64,000 nucleotides of DNA from an uncultured Acetatifactor sp. (GCA_910577665.1 CAJTOJ010000004.1:1-64000); one strand, 5' to 3'; positions 43,115 through 52,786 are shown, numbered from the stretch's first letter. Numbers and translations are program-made. Notes: generated from the sequence alone by a model not told the origin.

Positions 43115-44494
43115 CTATTTCCCAAGCAGGTTTTCACCGATTTTCAGTACGTCTCCTGCCCCCATAGTTATCAACAGATCACCGTTCTGGCAATTTGCCA
43201 GAAGGAAATTCTCGATCTCGTCAAAGGTAGGGAAATACATACAGTCTGTTCCCAGATCCTGTAGCTTGTGCATAAGATCCAGGGAACTGATGCCCAGGGT
43301 GTCGGCCTCCCGGGCGGCATAGATGTCTGTCAGCACTACCCGGTCGGCCTGGGACAGGGCCTGGGCGAATTCCTCCAGGAACTGCTTCGTGCGGGAGTAG
43401 GTGTGGGGCTGGAAAACACACCAGACCTCCCTGTGGGGCAGTCTGGCAGCAGCCTGCAGGGTAGCCTTGATCTCTGTGGGATGGTGTGCATAGTCATCAA
43501 TGACAGTGACACCACCTATGGAACCTTTGTATTCGAAACGTCTGTCAGTGCCGCCAAATGCCTGTAAGGCCTTTACAGTGGTCTGTGTGGGAATGGAGAG
43601 GACATCCGCCAGGGCGATAGCGGCCAGGGCATTGTATACATTGTGCTCGCCGGGCACCTGCAGGGTGAAACTCCGGCTGGAAAACTGCGGGCTGTGGAGC
43701 ACAAAGGAAGGATGCCCCATTTCATCGTAGCAGACGGATTCCGGGTAATAATCACAGGATGCATCCGGCCCAAAGGTTACAACCCTGCAGGAAAGTCCTT
43801 CGGTGATCTCCTCCGGATGTGCAATCTGTCCATTGAGGATGAGACAGCCGTCCGCAGGCAGAAGGTGCGCAAACTGCCGGAAGGAGGAACGGATGTGGGC
43901 CAGATCCTTGAAAAAGTCCAAATGATCTTCTTCTATATTTAAAATGATACCGATTTTTGGGAAAAAGCTTAAGAAGCTGTTGGTATATTCACAGGCTTCT
44001 GTCAGGAAAATGTCCGGACCACCCACACGCACACAGCTGCCAATGGATTTCAGGATACCCCCAATGGACAGGGTGGGATTCTTATCTGCCGCCAGGAGGA
44101 TCTCACTGGCCATGGAAGTGGTGGTGGTCTTGCCATGTGTACCGCTGATGGCAATGGGAATCCGGTAATTCTGCATGATCTGGCCCAGAAGCTGTGCCCT
44201 GGTCAGGCAGGGAATGTGTTTTTCGTGGGCAGCAATGTATTCCGGATTGTCTGGATGGATGGCGCTGGTAAAGATGACACAGTCATACGCCTCCGTAATA
44301 TTTCCGCTTCTCTGTCCATAGAATACGGTGATCCCTTTCTCTTCCAGATGTTCTGTCAGTTCACTTCTGGTGCGGTCAGAGCCTGCCACCGTAAACCCTG
44401 CATCTGCCAGGATCTGTGCCAGTCCGCTCATGCTGATGCCGCCGATGCCCACAAAATATATGGAGGAAGGGTTGGAAAAGTCTATCTGATACAT
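43115..44494 (-). CDS. murC: UDP-N-acetylmuramate-L-alanine ligase
   Basis: Adds the first amino acid, L-Ala, to UDP-MurNAc in peptidoglycan synthesis; cytoplasmic and ATP-dependent. 459 residues. Visible: N-terminal Rossmann YFVGIGGISMSGLAQIL, ATP loop AISGTHGKTTTTSM, LNIEEDHLDFFKD, and VIDDYAHHPTEIKATL with the C-terminal QPHTYSRT. The stop codon abuts the DnaA-box cluster. Upstream spacer to glgC is divergent and AT-rich. Confidence 0.97.
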   Translation of the reverse strand: MYQIDFSNPSSIYFVGIGGISMSGLAQILADAGFTVAGSDRTRSELTEHLEEKGITVFYGQRSGNITEAYDCVIFTSAIHPDNPEYIAAHEKHIPCLTRAQLLGQIMQNYRIPIAISGTHGKTTTTSMASEILLAADKNPTLSIGGILKSIGSCVRVGGPDIFLTEACEYTNSFLSFFPKIGIILNIEEDHLDFFKDLAHIRSSFRQFAHLLPADGCLILNGQIAHPEEITEGLSCRVVTFGPDASCDYYPESVCYDEMGHPSFVLHSPQFSSRSFTLQVPGEHNVYNALAAIALADVLSIPTQTTVKALQAFGGTDRRFEYKGSIGGVTVIDDYAHHPTEIKATLQAAARLPHREVWCVFQPHTYSRTKQFLEEFAQALSQADRVVLTDIYAAREADTLGISSLDLMHKLQDLGTDCMYFPTFDEIENFLLANCQNGDLLITMGAGDVLKIGENLLGK

Positions 44495-44717
44495 GTCTTG
44501 TCTCCTTTATGATAAATGGGGCAGTCCAGCGTGCCCGCTTATATAGTACATTATATACAGATAGACCAAAAAAAACAAACTAAAAATAATGTCAGACAAT
44601 TATTTGATAACCATATTTATTTTACGAAATAGACAAATATCTACAACATTTCCGACAAAAATATAGTAAATATAAATAGAGAAAAGCAAAAATCCATAAC
44701 TTTTTATGAGGCAAATA
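44495..44717. other. AT-rich divergent promoter region (murC / glgC)
   Basis: About 220 bases, far richer in A/T than the rest of the window, between divergent murC and glgC. No gene or stable hairpin is seen. It probably contains the murC promoter on the minus strand, which I could not fix, and upstream control sites for glgC. Confidence 0.5.
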
Positions 44718-44746
44718 TTCACTTTCCAAAGGGGATATGGTATAAT
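44718..44746 (+). promoter_or_regulatory. promoter of glgCD
   Basis: TTCACT (44718-44723) and a perfect TATAAT (44741-44746) with 17-base spacing, giving a leader of about 65 bases. Confidence 0.6.
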
Positions 44747-44818
44747 GTTGAATCAGAAAGTGGCTGTTTTTTGGAAAGTGTGGAAATACATCGCAGTGAG
44801 TACGCAGGGGGTGTAGAG

Positions 44819-46087
44819 ATGATCAAGAAGGAAATGATTGCCATGTTGCTGGCGGGAGGCCAGGGAAGCCGGCTGGGGGTGCTGACTTCCAAGATTGCGA
44901 AGCCGGCCGTGGCTTTTGGGGGGAAGTACCGTATCATTGATTTTCCGCTGTCCAACTGTATCAACTCCGGCGTGGATACGGTGGGTGTGCTGACACAGTA
45001 CCAGCCCCTCAGACTGAACACCCATATCGGCATCGGCATTCCCTGGGATCTGGACCGCAATATCGGCGGCGTCACGGTATTGCCGCCCTATGAGAAGAGC
45101 AACAGCAGCGAGTGGTACACGGGTACGGCCAATGCCATCTATCAGAATCTGGAGTATATGGAAGGCTTCCACCCGGAGTATGTGCTGATCCTCTCCGGTG
45201 ATCACATTTACAAAATGGATTATGAGATCATGCTGGATTTCCACAAGGCAAATAGCGCGGAGGTGACCATTGCGGTGATGCCGGTGCCCATGGAAGAAGC
45301 CGGCCGGTTCGGCATCATGATCACGGACGAGAGCAGGAAGATCGTTGAGTTTGAGGAGAAACCCATACATCCCAGGAGCAATCTGGCCAGCATGGGTATC
45401 TACATATTTAACTGGGAAACTTTGAAAGAAGCCCTGGTGGCTATGGCAGAGCATCCGGCCCTGGACTTTGGCAAACATGTGATTCCATACTGTCACAGGA
45501 AGGGTGCGCCTCTATATGCTTATGAATTCACCGGCTACTGGAAGGATGTAGGAACCCTGCATTCATACTGGGAGGCCAATATGGAACTGATTGATATCGT
45601 GCCGGAGTTCAACCTGTACGAAGAGTACTGGAAGATTTTTACCCGCAGTGAGATCCAGCCACCCCAGTACCTGTCTGCGGACAGCGTGGCGGAGCGCAGC
45701 ATCATCGGAGAGGGCAGCGATATTTATGGGAAGGTGTACAACTCCGTGATCGGATGTGGCGTCACCATAGGCAAGGGGACAGTGGTACGGGATTCCATTA
45801 TCATGAATCATACCCGGATCGGTGACAATTGTCAGTTTAACAAGGCCATAGTGGCAGAAGATGTGTGTATCGGGGACAATGTAGCCCTGGGCGTAGGGGA
45901 GGAGCAGCCCAATGAGACGGCCCCCCAGATCTACGACCACGGACTTGTTACCATTGGAGAGAAGAGTGTGATTCCAGACGGGATCCAGGTGGGAAAGAAC
46001 ACCGTCATAGCTGGTGTGACCAGCATAGAGGATTACGAAGGATTGCAGCTTCCAGGCGGCAGGACATTGATTAAGGCAGGTGAGTGA
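44819..46087 (+). CDS. glgC: glucose-1-phosphate adenylyltransferase
   Basis: Makes ADP-glucose, the glycogen synthase donor. 422 residues. Visible: MLLAGGQGSRLGVLTSKIAKPAV (nucleotide site), GTANAIYQN, LSGDHIYKMDY, FEEKPIHP and the C-terminal left-handed beta helix (SVIGCGVTIGKGTVV). The AGGGGG site sets the start at ATG 44819; an upstream in-frame ATG at 44771 lacks conserved sequence. It overlaps glgD by four bases; GlgC and GlgD form a hetero-oligomer in Firmicutes. Confidence 0.96.
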   Translation: MIKKEMIAMLLAGGQGSRLGVLTSKIAKPAVAFGGKYRIIDFPLSNCINSGVDTVGVLTQYQPLRLNTHIGIGIPWDLDRNIGGVTVLPPYEKSNSSEWYTGTANAIYQNLEYMEGFHPEYVLILSGDHIYKMDYEIMLDFHKANSAEVTIAVMPVPMEEAGRFGIMITDESRKIVEFEEKPIHPRSNLASMGIYIFNWETLKEALVAMAEHPALDFGKHVIPYCHRKGAPLYAYEFTGYWKDVGTLHSYWEANMELIDIVPEFNLYEEYWKIFTRSEIQPPQYLSADSVAERSIIGEGSDIYGKVYNSVIGCGVTIGKGTVVRDSIIMNHTRIGDNCQFNKAIVAEDVCIGDNVALGVGEEQPNETAPQIYDHGLVTIGEKSVIPDGIQVGKNTVIAGVTSIEDYEGLQLPGGRTLIKAGE

Positions 46088-47211
46088 CAGTGAGGGCGAT
46101 CGGAATTGTATTAGCAGGTGGCAACAATCATAGGATGAAGGAACTGTCGCGAAAAAGGGCGATCTGTGCCATGCCCATTGCAGGCAGTTACCGTAGCATT
46201 GACTTTACGTTGAGCAATATGTCCAATTCCCACATCCAGAAGGTGGCAGTGTTTACCCAGTACAATGGCAGGAGCCTGAACGAACATTTGAGCTCTTCCA
46301 AGTGGTGGGATTTTGGCCGTAAGCAGGGAGGGCTGTATGTGCTCACCCCTGTGGTGACGGCAGACAACAGCAACTGGTACAGAGGTACAGCAGATGCCAT
46401 CTACCAGAACCTGTCTTTCCTGAAGAGCAGCCATGAACCGTATGTGGTAATTGCCTCCGGGGACTGTGTATATAAGATGGACTTCAACAAGGTCCTGGAA
46501 TACCATATCAGCAAGAAGGCTGATATTACGGTGGTATGTCGTGACATGGATCCTGATGTAAATGTGGAGCGGTTCGGCACATTGCGTATGAATGAGGAGA
46601 GCAGGATCGAGGAATTTGAGGAAAAGCCTCTCCAGGCCAAGACCAGTACCATCTCCTGTGGTATTTATATCCTGCGCCGCAGACAATTGATTGAGATGAT
46701 TGAGAAATGTGCCGAGGAGGACCGGTATGATTTTGTGCGGGATATCTTGATCCGGTACAAGGACATCAAGGGGATATACGGCTACAAGATCAAGGATTAC
46801 TGGCGTAACATTGCTTCTGTGGAAGATTACTATGGCACCAATATGGATTTCCTGAAGCCAGAGGTACGGGACTATTTCTTCCGCCAGTATCCCGATATTT
46901 ATTCCAAGGTGGATGATCTGCCGCCCGCGAAATACAACGTGGGTTCCGATGTTAGGAACAGTCTGATCTCCAGCGGCTGTATCGTCAACGGGGTGGTGGA
47001 GAATTCTGTTGTGTTTAAAAAGAGCTATATTGGGAATAACTGTGTGGTGAAGAATTCCATTATCCTGAATGATGTGTATATTGGAGACAATACATATATA
47101 GAGAACTGTATCGTTGAGAGTCATGATACCATCCGGGCGGGATCCCGGTACATGGGAGAGGAGGGGCGCATTAGGATTGTAGTGGAGAGCGGCGAGAGAT
47201 ATATGATGTAG
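46084..47211 (+). CDS. glgD: glucose-1-phosphate adenylyltransferase subunit GlgD
   Basis: Partner of GlgC that modulates ADP-glucose synthesis and lacks part of the catalytic set. 375 residues. It keeps the fold (AIGIVLAGGNNHRMKELS, GTADAIYQN, IASGDCVYKMDF, EEFEEKPLQ) but the PLAKPA-type Lys region is altered to RKRAICAMPIAG, as usual for GlgD. The GTG start overlaps the glgC stop by four bases. A long hairpin region follows. Confidence 0.95.
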   Translation: MTVRAIGIVLAGGNNHRMKELSRKRAICAMPIAGSYRSIDFTLSNMSNSHIQKVAVFTQYNGRSLNEHLSSSKWWDFGRKQGGLYVLTPVVTADNSNWYRGTADAIYQNLSFLKSSHEPYVVIASGDCVYKMDFNKVLEYHISKKADITVVCRDMDPDVNVERFGTLRMNEESRIEEFEEKPLQAKTSTISCGIYILRRRQLIEMIEKCAEEDRYDFVRDILIRYKDIKGIYGYKIKDYWRNIASVEDYYGTNMDFLKPEVRDYFFRQYPDIYSKVDDLPPAKYNVGSDVRNSLISSGCIVNGVVENSVVFKKSYIGNNCVVKNSIILNDVYIGDNTYIENCIVESHDTIRAGSRYMGEEGRIRIVVESGERYMM

Positions 47212-47217
47212 GGCAAC

Positions 47218-47370
47218 AGTTCAGCCAGTCCATGTAAATGGCAGAAAATCGTGCTTGCACGAATTTTATGCCATTTATATGGACTGAGGGAGCGCCGTTT
47301 TATGAGCAAAGTCAGCTGCGAAGCAGCGGAAAGGCGCTGGAAGCGCCTTTGCGAATGGTGTGGGCTGAAC
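47218..47370. repeat. nested palindrome element upstream of spoVG
   Basis: Outer GTTCAGCC and GGCTGAAC enclose a 28-29-bp imperfect hairpin (47227-47285, arms starting AGTCCATGTAAATGGCAG) plus two short hairpins, GCTGC-GAA-GCAGC and GGCGC-TGGAA-GCGCC. No gene. It may be a dispersed palindromic repeat or a transcript end for glgD. No clear target duplication. Confidence 0.6.
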
Positions 47371-47427
47371 GGCCACGATGTAGGAACTACAAAACGATAA
47401 ATGTTACTGTAAGGGAGGCTTATACGA

Positions 47428-47715
47428 ATGAAGATTACGGATGTACGGGTGCGTAAGATTGCAAAGGATGGCAAGATGAAAGCGATCGTATCCATTACCC
47501 TGGATGATGAGTTTGCCATTCATGATATCAAGGTCATCAAGGGGGAGAAAGGACTGTTCATCGCCATGCCCAGTAAACGGGCTATAGATGGGGAATACCG
47601 GGATATTGCCCATCCTATCAATTCCGCCATGCGGGAGCTTCTTCAGAAGACCATACTGGAGTGCTATGAGAAGGCTCTTGGGGAACCGGAGGAGCTGCAT
47701 CAGATAGCGGAGTAG
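47428..47715 (+). CDS. spoVG: septation regulator SpoVG
   Basis: Small RNA- and DNA-binding regulator linked to asymmetric septation and other processes. 95 residues, family-normal, with MKITDVRVRKIAKDGKMKAI and the conserved core FIAMPSKRAIDGEYRDIAHPIN. The ATG follows AAGGGAGG. Monocistronic, between a palindromic element and a hairpin terminator. Together with spoVT it supports a spore-forming host, although SpoVG also occurs in non-sporulating Firmicutes. Confidence 0.96.
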   Translation: MKITDVRVRKIAKDGKMKAIVSITLDDEFAIHDIKVIKGEKGLFIAMPSKRAIDGEYRDIAHPINSAMRELLQKTILECYEKALGEPEELHQIAE

Positions 47716-47760
47716 AACGGTATGCAGTATATGGAGCAGAAGAGTGGTGAGGAGTAGTAA

Positions 47761-47803
47761 GAAAGAGCGCAGGCGGCTGGTAAAGGTTTGCCTGCGTTCT
47801 TCT
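47761..47803 (+). terminator. candidate terminator after spoVG
   Basis: GCGCAGGC and GCCTGCGT arms flank a GGCTGGTAAAGGTTT loop, with outer GAA/TTC pairing; the T run is poor. Confidence 0.5.
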
Positions 47804-47962
47804 GGGAAGTAATTTAATTTAGACAAACTTAAGACATGAAACAGGGAATATCTGGTACAATAAAAAAGAGCATCTGCTTGTTCCTGACATGTGCCAGTGG
47901 ACACAGGGAACATGAAATCTTGAGATCAAAATCCGAAAACGGGGAAAGGTTGGACAATAGAA

Positions 47963-49093
47963 ATGGTGAATGATTGCTATTACGATGCATATGACAGAAA
48001 GGAGAATCTGCATTTTGACTCCAAAGTAGTGCACGGGGCGCTGGGCTGTGACCCGATCACAGGTTCCGTAAGCTTCCCAATCTTCCAGACGGCTACTTTC
48101 CGCCACCGGGGATTTGGTGTTTCCACGGGATATGATTACTCGCGCCTGCAGAATCCTACCAGGCAGGAGCTGGAGCGGACCATGGCCATTCTGGAGGAAG
48201 GTCTGGAGGCTTTTGCATTTACCAGTGGCCAGGCGGCGAACATGGGGGTGTTCGGTCTGCTGGCGCCAGGGGATCATGTACTTCTCTCCGATGATATCTA
48301 TGGGGGGACGTACCGGATCTGCTCGGATATCTTTAGCAGGCTGGGCTGTGAATTCACCTATCTGGATATGGCGGATCTTGAGGGGCTGGAGGCAGCTATC
48401 AGACCCAACACAAAAATGTTGTTTGTAGAGACTCCCACCAATCCCATGATGAAAGTGGCGGATCTGTCCAGGCTTTCGGAGGTGGCCAAGAGGCATGGAC
48501 TGGTCTTTGTGGTAGACAATACCTTCCTCTCCCCTTATTTTCAACGTCCTATGACCATGGGGGCGGATATCGTGGTGCATAGCGGGACAAAATATCTGTG
48601 TGGACACAATGACGTGATAGCGGGGATTGTGGTGGTGTCCACGAAGGAGCTGGCAGACCATTTCCGGTTGCAGATGAAATCCCGTGGAAACGGGCTGGGA
48701 CCTTTTGATTCCTGGCTGGTGCTGCGGGGCTTAAAGACGCTCTCCCTGCGGATGGAACGACATGACCAGAACGGGAAAAAAGTGGCAGAGTGGCTTAAGG
48801 ATCATCCCAGGATCAGCAAGCTGAACTATGCCGGGGTGGGGGGGATGATATCCTTTGAGGTAGACAGCGTGGAGACTGTCCACCGTGTCTTGAGCGGGGT
48901 GAAGATGGTTCTGTTTGCAGAGAGCCTGGGTGGAACGGAGTCCTTGATTACCTATCCCTTGACCCAGACCCATGAGTCCACACCGGCGGATGTGCGGGAA
49001 AAGCTGGGGATCAACGAGCGTTTCCTGCGTCTCTCCGTGGGGATCGAGGATCCGGCGGATATCATTGCAGATCTGGAGCAGGCGCTGGCATAG
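47963..49093 (+). CDS. PLP-dependent trans-sulfuration enzyme (MetB/MetC/MgL family)
   Basis: Cys/Met-metabolism PLP enzyme of 376 residues: cystathionine gamma-synthase, beta/gamma-lyase or methionine gamma-lyase cannot be told apart. Visible: FTSGQAANMGVFGLL, the SDDIYGGTYR Tyr, FVETPTNPMMKVAD, DNTFLSPY and the PLP-Lys motif HSGTKYLCGHNDV, ending in SVGIEDPADIIADLEQAL. Odd: after HPRISKLNY the usual 20-residue PGLxxHPxH segment is missing and the chain goes directly to AGVGGMISFEV, a compact deletion near the substrate side. No SAM or T-box leader is seen upstream. Confidence 0.88.
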   Translation: MVNDCYYDAYDRKENLHFDSKVVHGALGCDPITGSVSFPIFQTATFRHRGFGVSTGYDYSRLQNPTRQELERTMAILEEGLEAFAFTSGQAANMGVFGLLAPGDHVLLSDDIYGGTYRICSDIFSRLGCEFTYLDMADLEGLEAAIRPNTKMLFVETPTNPMMKVADLSRLSEVAKRHGLVFVVDNTFLSPYFQRPMTMGADIVVHSGTKYLCGHNDVIAGIVVVSTKELADHFRLQMKSRGNGLGPFDSWLVLRGLKTLSLRMERHDQNGKKVAEWLKDHPRISKLNYAGVGGMISFEVDSVETVHRVLSGVKMVLFAESLGGTESLITYPLTQTHESTPADVREKLGINERFLRLSVGIEDPADIIADLEQALA

Positions 49094-49312
49094 AGCTGGC
49101 TGCCGGGAATCAACAACCCAGCTGCGAAGCAAAGCGTGCTAAAGCACGCGGGCATGAAGCTTGTAGCGCTGCAAGCAGCGGGGCATGTGGTCTTTGCTCC
49201 ACTACGGTGGGCGCTGATCATGCGCCATCAGCACTACACACCCCTGGCGGCAAGAGCTAATGGATGCTGGCGCATCCGCCTGGCTTACTGCCCGCGGGAA
49301 TCAAGTACAGGA
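49094..49312. repeat. array of short hairpins between trans-sulfuration gene and dapF
   Basis: Non-coding stretch carrying a chain of small perfect stems: GCGTGC-TAAA-GCACGC, GCTGC-AA-GCAGC, GGCGC-TGATCAT-GCGCC, GGATGC-TGGC-GCATCC. It is bounded by related TGGCT...GGGAATCAA strings at about 49100 and 49283. It shares CAGCTGCGAAGCA with the element before spoVG. A frame extending dapF upstream (from 49136) runs through it but is not conserved-looking. Confidence 0.55.
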
Positions 49313-49327
49313 TGGAGGAGAAGGCAG

Positions 49328-50194
49328 ATGGGGAAAGTGCAGAAGATTCCCTTTACAAAAATGCAGGCTTATGGGAATGATTATGTGTATGTGAATGCCA
49401 TCCAGGATCAGGTGGAAGACTGGAGGAACCTTGCCAGGAAGATCTCGGACAGGCATTTCGGCGTTGGCTCAGACGGTATGGTGCTGGTCTGTCCCTCAGA
49501 AAGGTGTGATTTTCGGATGCGTATCTTCAACCCGGACGGCACAGAGGCAGAGATGTGTGGCAATGCCCTGCGCAGTGTGGCCAAATACGTCTATTTCCAT
49601 GGGCTGACCCGGCAGGATTTCCTGACCATTGAGACCTACGGGGGTGACCAGAAAGTGTGGCTTATGGTAGAGGATGGAGAAGTGCGCAATATCCGGGCAG
49701 ATATCGGGAAACCGGAACTGGATCCAGGGAAAGTGCCAGTGCTCACAGACCAACCCATTTTCCTGGACCAGCCCTTACAGGTGGATGACAGAATATTCCG
49801 GGCATCCTCCCTTTCCTGGGGGAATCCCCATACGGTGCTCCTGGTGGAGGACACAGAGAACCTAAAAAACCTGGATGTAGAAAAGTATGGCAGCTTGACA
49901 GAGCATATGGCGTGCTTTCCCAGACGCACCAACGTGACCTTTGCCCAGGTGCGGGATCCGGGGTATATCTTTATCCGGGAATGGGAGCGGGGTACGGGGG
50001 AGACTTTAGGGTGCGGCACCGGGTGCTGTTCCGCAGTGGTGGTGGCCAACCGCCTGGGACTGTGTGGTAGGAAGGTGACCTGTATGCAGCCAGGGGGAGA
50101 ACTGCAGGTAGAATGGGACGACCAGGATGAAGTCTATATGACAGGGCCGTCCCAGGTGGTATATCAGGGAGAGTATCTGTATGAAACTAAATGA
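49328..50194 (+). CDS. dapF: diaminopimelate epimerase
   Basis: Converts LL- to meso-diaminopimelate for lysine and the cell wall. 288 residues. Two catalytic cysteines are visible: EMCGNALRS and ETLGCGTGCCS; FTKMQAYGNDYVYV opens the fold. The GGAGGAG site sets the start at ATG 49328. Its last 14 bases overlap murE, the gene of the enzyme that uses the product, so translation is coupled. Confidence 0.95.
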   Translation: MGKVQKIPFTKMQAYGNDYVYVNAIQDQVEDWRNLARKISDRHFGVGSDGMVLVCPSERCDFRMRIFNPDGTEAEMCGNALRSVAKYVYFHGLTRQDFLTIETYGGDQKVWLMVEDGEVRNIRADIGKPELDPGKVPVLTDQPIFLDQPLQVDDRIFRASSLSWGNPHTVLLVEDTENLKNLDVEKYGSLTEHMACFPRRTNVTFAQVRDPGYIFIREWERGTGETLGCGTGCCSAVVVANRLGLCGRKVTCMQPGGELQVEWDDQDEVYMTGPSQVVYQGEYLYETK

Positions 50195-51692
50195 TTTATT
50201 GGCGGAAGTGGACTATATATCCATTGCAGGGGACCGGGAGACGGAAGTGGAGGCAGTGGTGTATGACTCCAGGAAGGCAGTCTGCGGCGCCTTGTTCGTC
50301 TGTATTTCCGGACAGTTCCAGGACGGCTCCGACTATATCCTGAGTGCGGTCCAGGCAGGAGCCAGGGTGATTGTGGTGGAGCGTTGGACGGATGTGCTGG
50401 AGAAGACCCCGGGGGAGGTGACCGTGGTCATGGTCCGGGATGCCCGTGCGGCCCTGGCACAGATTGCCGCTGCCTGGTTCGGGTATCCGGCAGGGAAGCT
50501 GGTGACCATTGGCCTTACCGGCACAAAGGGCAAGACCACCACTGCCCATATGATCAAGAAGATACTGGAGATGGCGGGGAAGAAGGTGGGCATGATCGGC
50601 ACCATGGGAGCTTTTGTGGGAGCAGAGAAGATACCGGTGAAGAATACCACACCGGAATCCTATGAGCTACATGCATTGTTTGCCCGTATGCTGGAGGAAG
50701 GCTGTGGATACGTGGTCTGTGAGGTGTCTTCCCAGGGGCTGAAGCAGGGGCGTACCCGGGGAATCGTTTTCGATTATGGGGCATTCCTGAATATCTCCCC
50801 GGATCACATCGGGGAGGGGGAGCATGCTGATTTTGAGGAATATCTGGCCTGCAAGAAAAAGCTATGCGATCAGACGAAGCATACAGTGGTGAACATAGAG
50901 GATCCCCACTGGCAGGAGATGCTGCGGGAGAGGTCTGTGGAAGGCCTGGTCACGGTGTCGGCCAAAGGAGAAGCTGACCTGTACGCCAGCCAGATAGAGA
51001 ATCTCTGGGAGCCTGGCTTTCTGGGAGCCACTTTCCATATGTCCGGTCTGGTGGAGGGGGAGATGGCACTGGGGATGCCTGGCAGATACAATGTGGAGAA
51101 TGCCCTGGTGGCGGCAGCCATCACTGCGGGGCTGGGGATCAGCACAGATTGCATCCGCAATGGCCTACGGGAAGTCTGGGTCAAGGGCAGGACCCAGGTG
51201 TTACAATGTGCCTCCCATATCTCTACCTTCCTCATCGACTATGCTCACAATGCCTTGAGTATGGAGAGCCTGCTGCAGATGCTCAAGGGTTACCATCCGG
51301 ACCGATTGATCTGCCTGTTTGGGGCGGGAGGGAACAAACCCAAACAGCGGCGTTTCGACATGGGCAGCATGGCTGGGAAATATGCAGACTTGACCATCCT
51401 CACCACAGACAACCCCAGGTACGAGACAGTGGAGCAGATCAATGCCGCTATCATAGAAGGCCTGGACGCATATGGAGGCACTTACCAGGTGATCGAGGAC
51501 AGGGAGGAAGCCATCCATTATCTCCTGGATCACTGCGGCAGCAGGGACATTGTGGCCTTCATCGGAAAAGGCCATGAAGAATACCAGGAGATCCAGGGAG
51601 TGAAATATCATTTTTCCGAAGAGGAAGTGGTGGAATCTTATGTAAAGGAAAGGAAGCTTACGCAGCTTATGCAGGCACAGGGTATAAAATAG
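50181..51692 (+). CDS. murE: UDP-MurNAc-tripeptide synthetase MurE (mDAP type)
   Basis: Adds the third residue to the peptidoglycan stem. 503 residues. Visible: ATP loop GLTGTKGKTTTAHMI, the NTTPESYELH substrate segment, FLINYAHN-type motif (FLIDYAHN) and TTDNPRYET, where DNPR is the marker of meso-diaminopimelate specificity. The start lies within dapF. This agrees with mDAP-type peptidoglycan in the organism (inference). No murF or mraY nearby. Confidence 0.93.
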   Translation: MKLNDLLAEVDYISIAGDRETEVEAVVYDSRKAVCGALFVCISGQFQDGSDYILSAVQAGARVIVVERWTDVLEKTPGEVTVVMVRDARAALAQIAAAWFGYPAGKLVTIGLTGTKGKTTTAHMIKKILEMAGKKVGMIGTMGAFVGAEKIPVKNTTPESYELHALFARMLEEGCGYVVCEVSSQGLKQGRTRGIVFDYGAFLNISPDHIGEGEHADFEEYLACKKKLCDQTKHTVVNIEDPHWQEMLRERSVEGLVTVSAKGEADLYASQIENLWEPGFLGATFHMSGLVEGEMALGMPGRYNVENALVAAAITAGLGISTDCIRNGLREVWVKGRTQVLQCASHISTFLIDYAHNALSMESLLQMLKGYHPDRLICLFGAGGNKPKQRRFDMGSMAGKYADLTILTTDNPRYETVEQINAAIIEGLDAYGGTYQVIEDREEAIHYLLDHCGSRDIVAFIGKGHEEYQEIQGVKYHFSEEEVVESYVKERKLTQLMQAQGIK

Positions 51693-51765
51693 ATATCAGA
51701 TGGATAATTCCTTACTGGCTGTAAGGGTTTTAGCCATAAATACATCGTAGTAGGAGGAATAGAAA

Positions 51766-52686
51766 GTGAGACTCGTAACACGCTCTGATTTTGACGGCCT
51801 GGTGTGTGGTGCCCTGTTGCTGGAGGCAGGCATCATCGACAGCTGGAAATTCGCCCATCCCAAGGACTTGCAGGATGGTCTGGTGGAGATCGGGGAGAAC
51901 GACTGCCTGGCCAATGTACCTTTTGTAGAGGGCTGTGGACTGTGGTTCGACCATCATTCCAGCGAGCATGAGAGACTGGCCCTGGCGGGTAAATATAAAG
52001 GAGAAAGCCGGCTTACACCATCCTGTGCCAGGATCATCTATGAATATTATGGCGGGAAGGAGCGCTTTCCGCAGTTTGACGAGATCATGGAGGCTGTGGA
52101 CAGGGTAGATTCCGGTAATCTCACCATTGATGAAGTCATGCATCCCCAGGGATGGATCCTGGTGGGATTCCTCATGGATCCCAGGACAGGACTGGGCAGG
52201 TGGAGACAGTTTACCATCTCTAACTACCAGCTGATGGAGAAGCTCCTGGAAGCCTGCCGGGTGATGAGCACAGAAGAGATCCTGGCCCTGCCGGATGTCC
52301 TGGAGAGGATCGAAGTATATCAGGAGCAGACAGCTAAATTTGTGGAGATGGTAAAGGCACATACCAGGGTGGAAGGCAATGTGATTCTCACTGATCTGAG
52401 GGGTGTGGATCCTATCTATACGGGAAACCGTTTCATGATCTACAGTATGTACCCGGAACAGAATATTTCTGCCTGGGTGGTCAGCGGACGGGGAGGAATG
52501 GGCTGTTCCGTGGCAGTGGGCTATAGTATCTTGAACCGCACTTCCCAGGTGGATGTAGGTAGTCTGATGCTCAAGTATGGCGGAGGAGGACACAGGAAGG
52601 TAGGTACCTGCCAGTTTGGCAATGAGAACATGGCAGAAGAGCTGCCCAAGGTACTTGGAGAGCTGTGTGAACTGGCAAATGCATAA
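51766..52686 (+). CDS. DHH-family phosphoesterase
   Basis: 306-residue DHH/DHHA1-type hydrolase. Motifs: TRSDFDGLVC (motif I), WFDHHSSEHE (DHH motif), the Asp of AVDRVDSGNL, and C-terminal GGGGHRKVGTC (DHHA1 glycine motif). Likely cleaves oligoribonucleotides, polyphosphate or a cyclic dinucleotide product; the members annotated as exopolyphosphatase look similar but the substrate is not proved. GTG start, with AGGAGG 51753 region upstream; follows murE by 73 bases. Confidence 0.85.
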   Translation: MRLVTRSDFDGLVCGALLLEAGIIDSWKFAHPKDLQDGLVEIGENDCLANVPFVEGCGLWFDHHSSEHERLALAGKYKGESRLTPSCARIIYEYYGGKERFPQFDEIMEAVDRVDSGNLTIDEVMHPQGWILVGFLMDPRTGLGRWRQFTISNYQLMEKLLEACRVMSTEEILALPDVLERIEVYQEQTAKFVEMVKAHTRVEGNVILTDLRGVDPIYTGNRFMIYSMYPEQNISAWVVSGRGGMGCSVAVGYSILNRTSQVDVGSLMLKYGGGGHRKVGTCQFGNENMAEELPKVLGELCELANA

Positions 52687-52786
52687 TACATAGAGGAAAA
52701 TGTCACTGTGATGTGGGATTCCCTTTTCGTGCGGATACTGGCAGGATATAAACGGCGGCCAGCATCCGCAGGCGGACGGATGGCTG

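Noticed and set aside
44495..44717. Spo0A boxes in the AT-rich glgC upstream region
   Set aside because: The nearest matches (such as TCCGACA) deviate from TTCGACA and could arise by chance.
47804..47962. SAM riboswitch before the trans-sulfuration gene
   Set aside because: None of the conserved stem sequences is present and the leader is too short.
49136..49327. Upstream extension of dapF
   Set aside because: It translates a chain of hairpins; the GGAGGAG site and family homology put the start at 49328.
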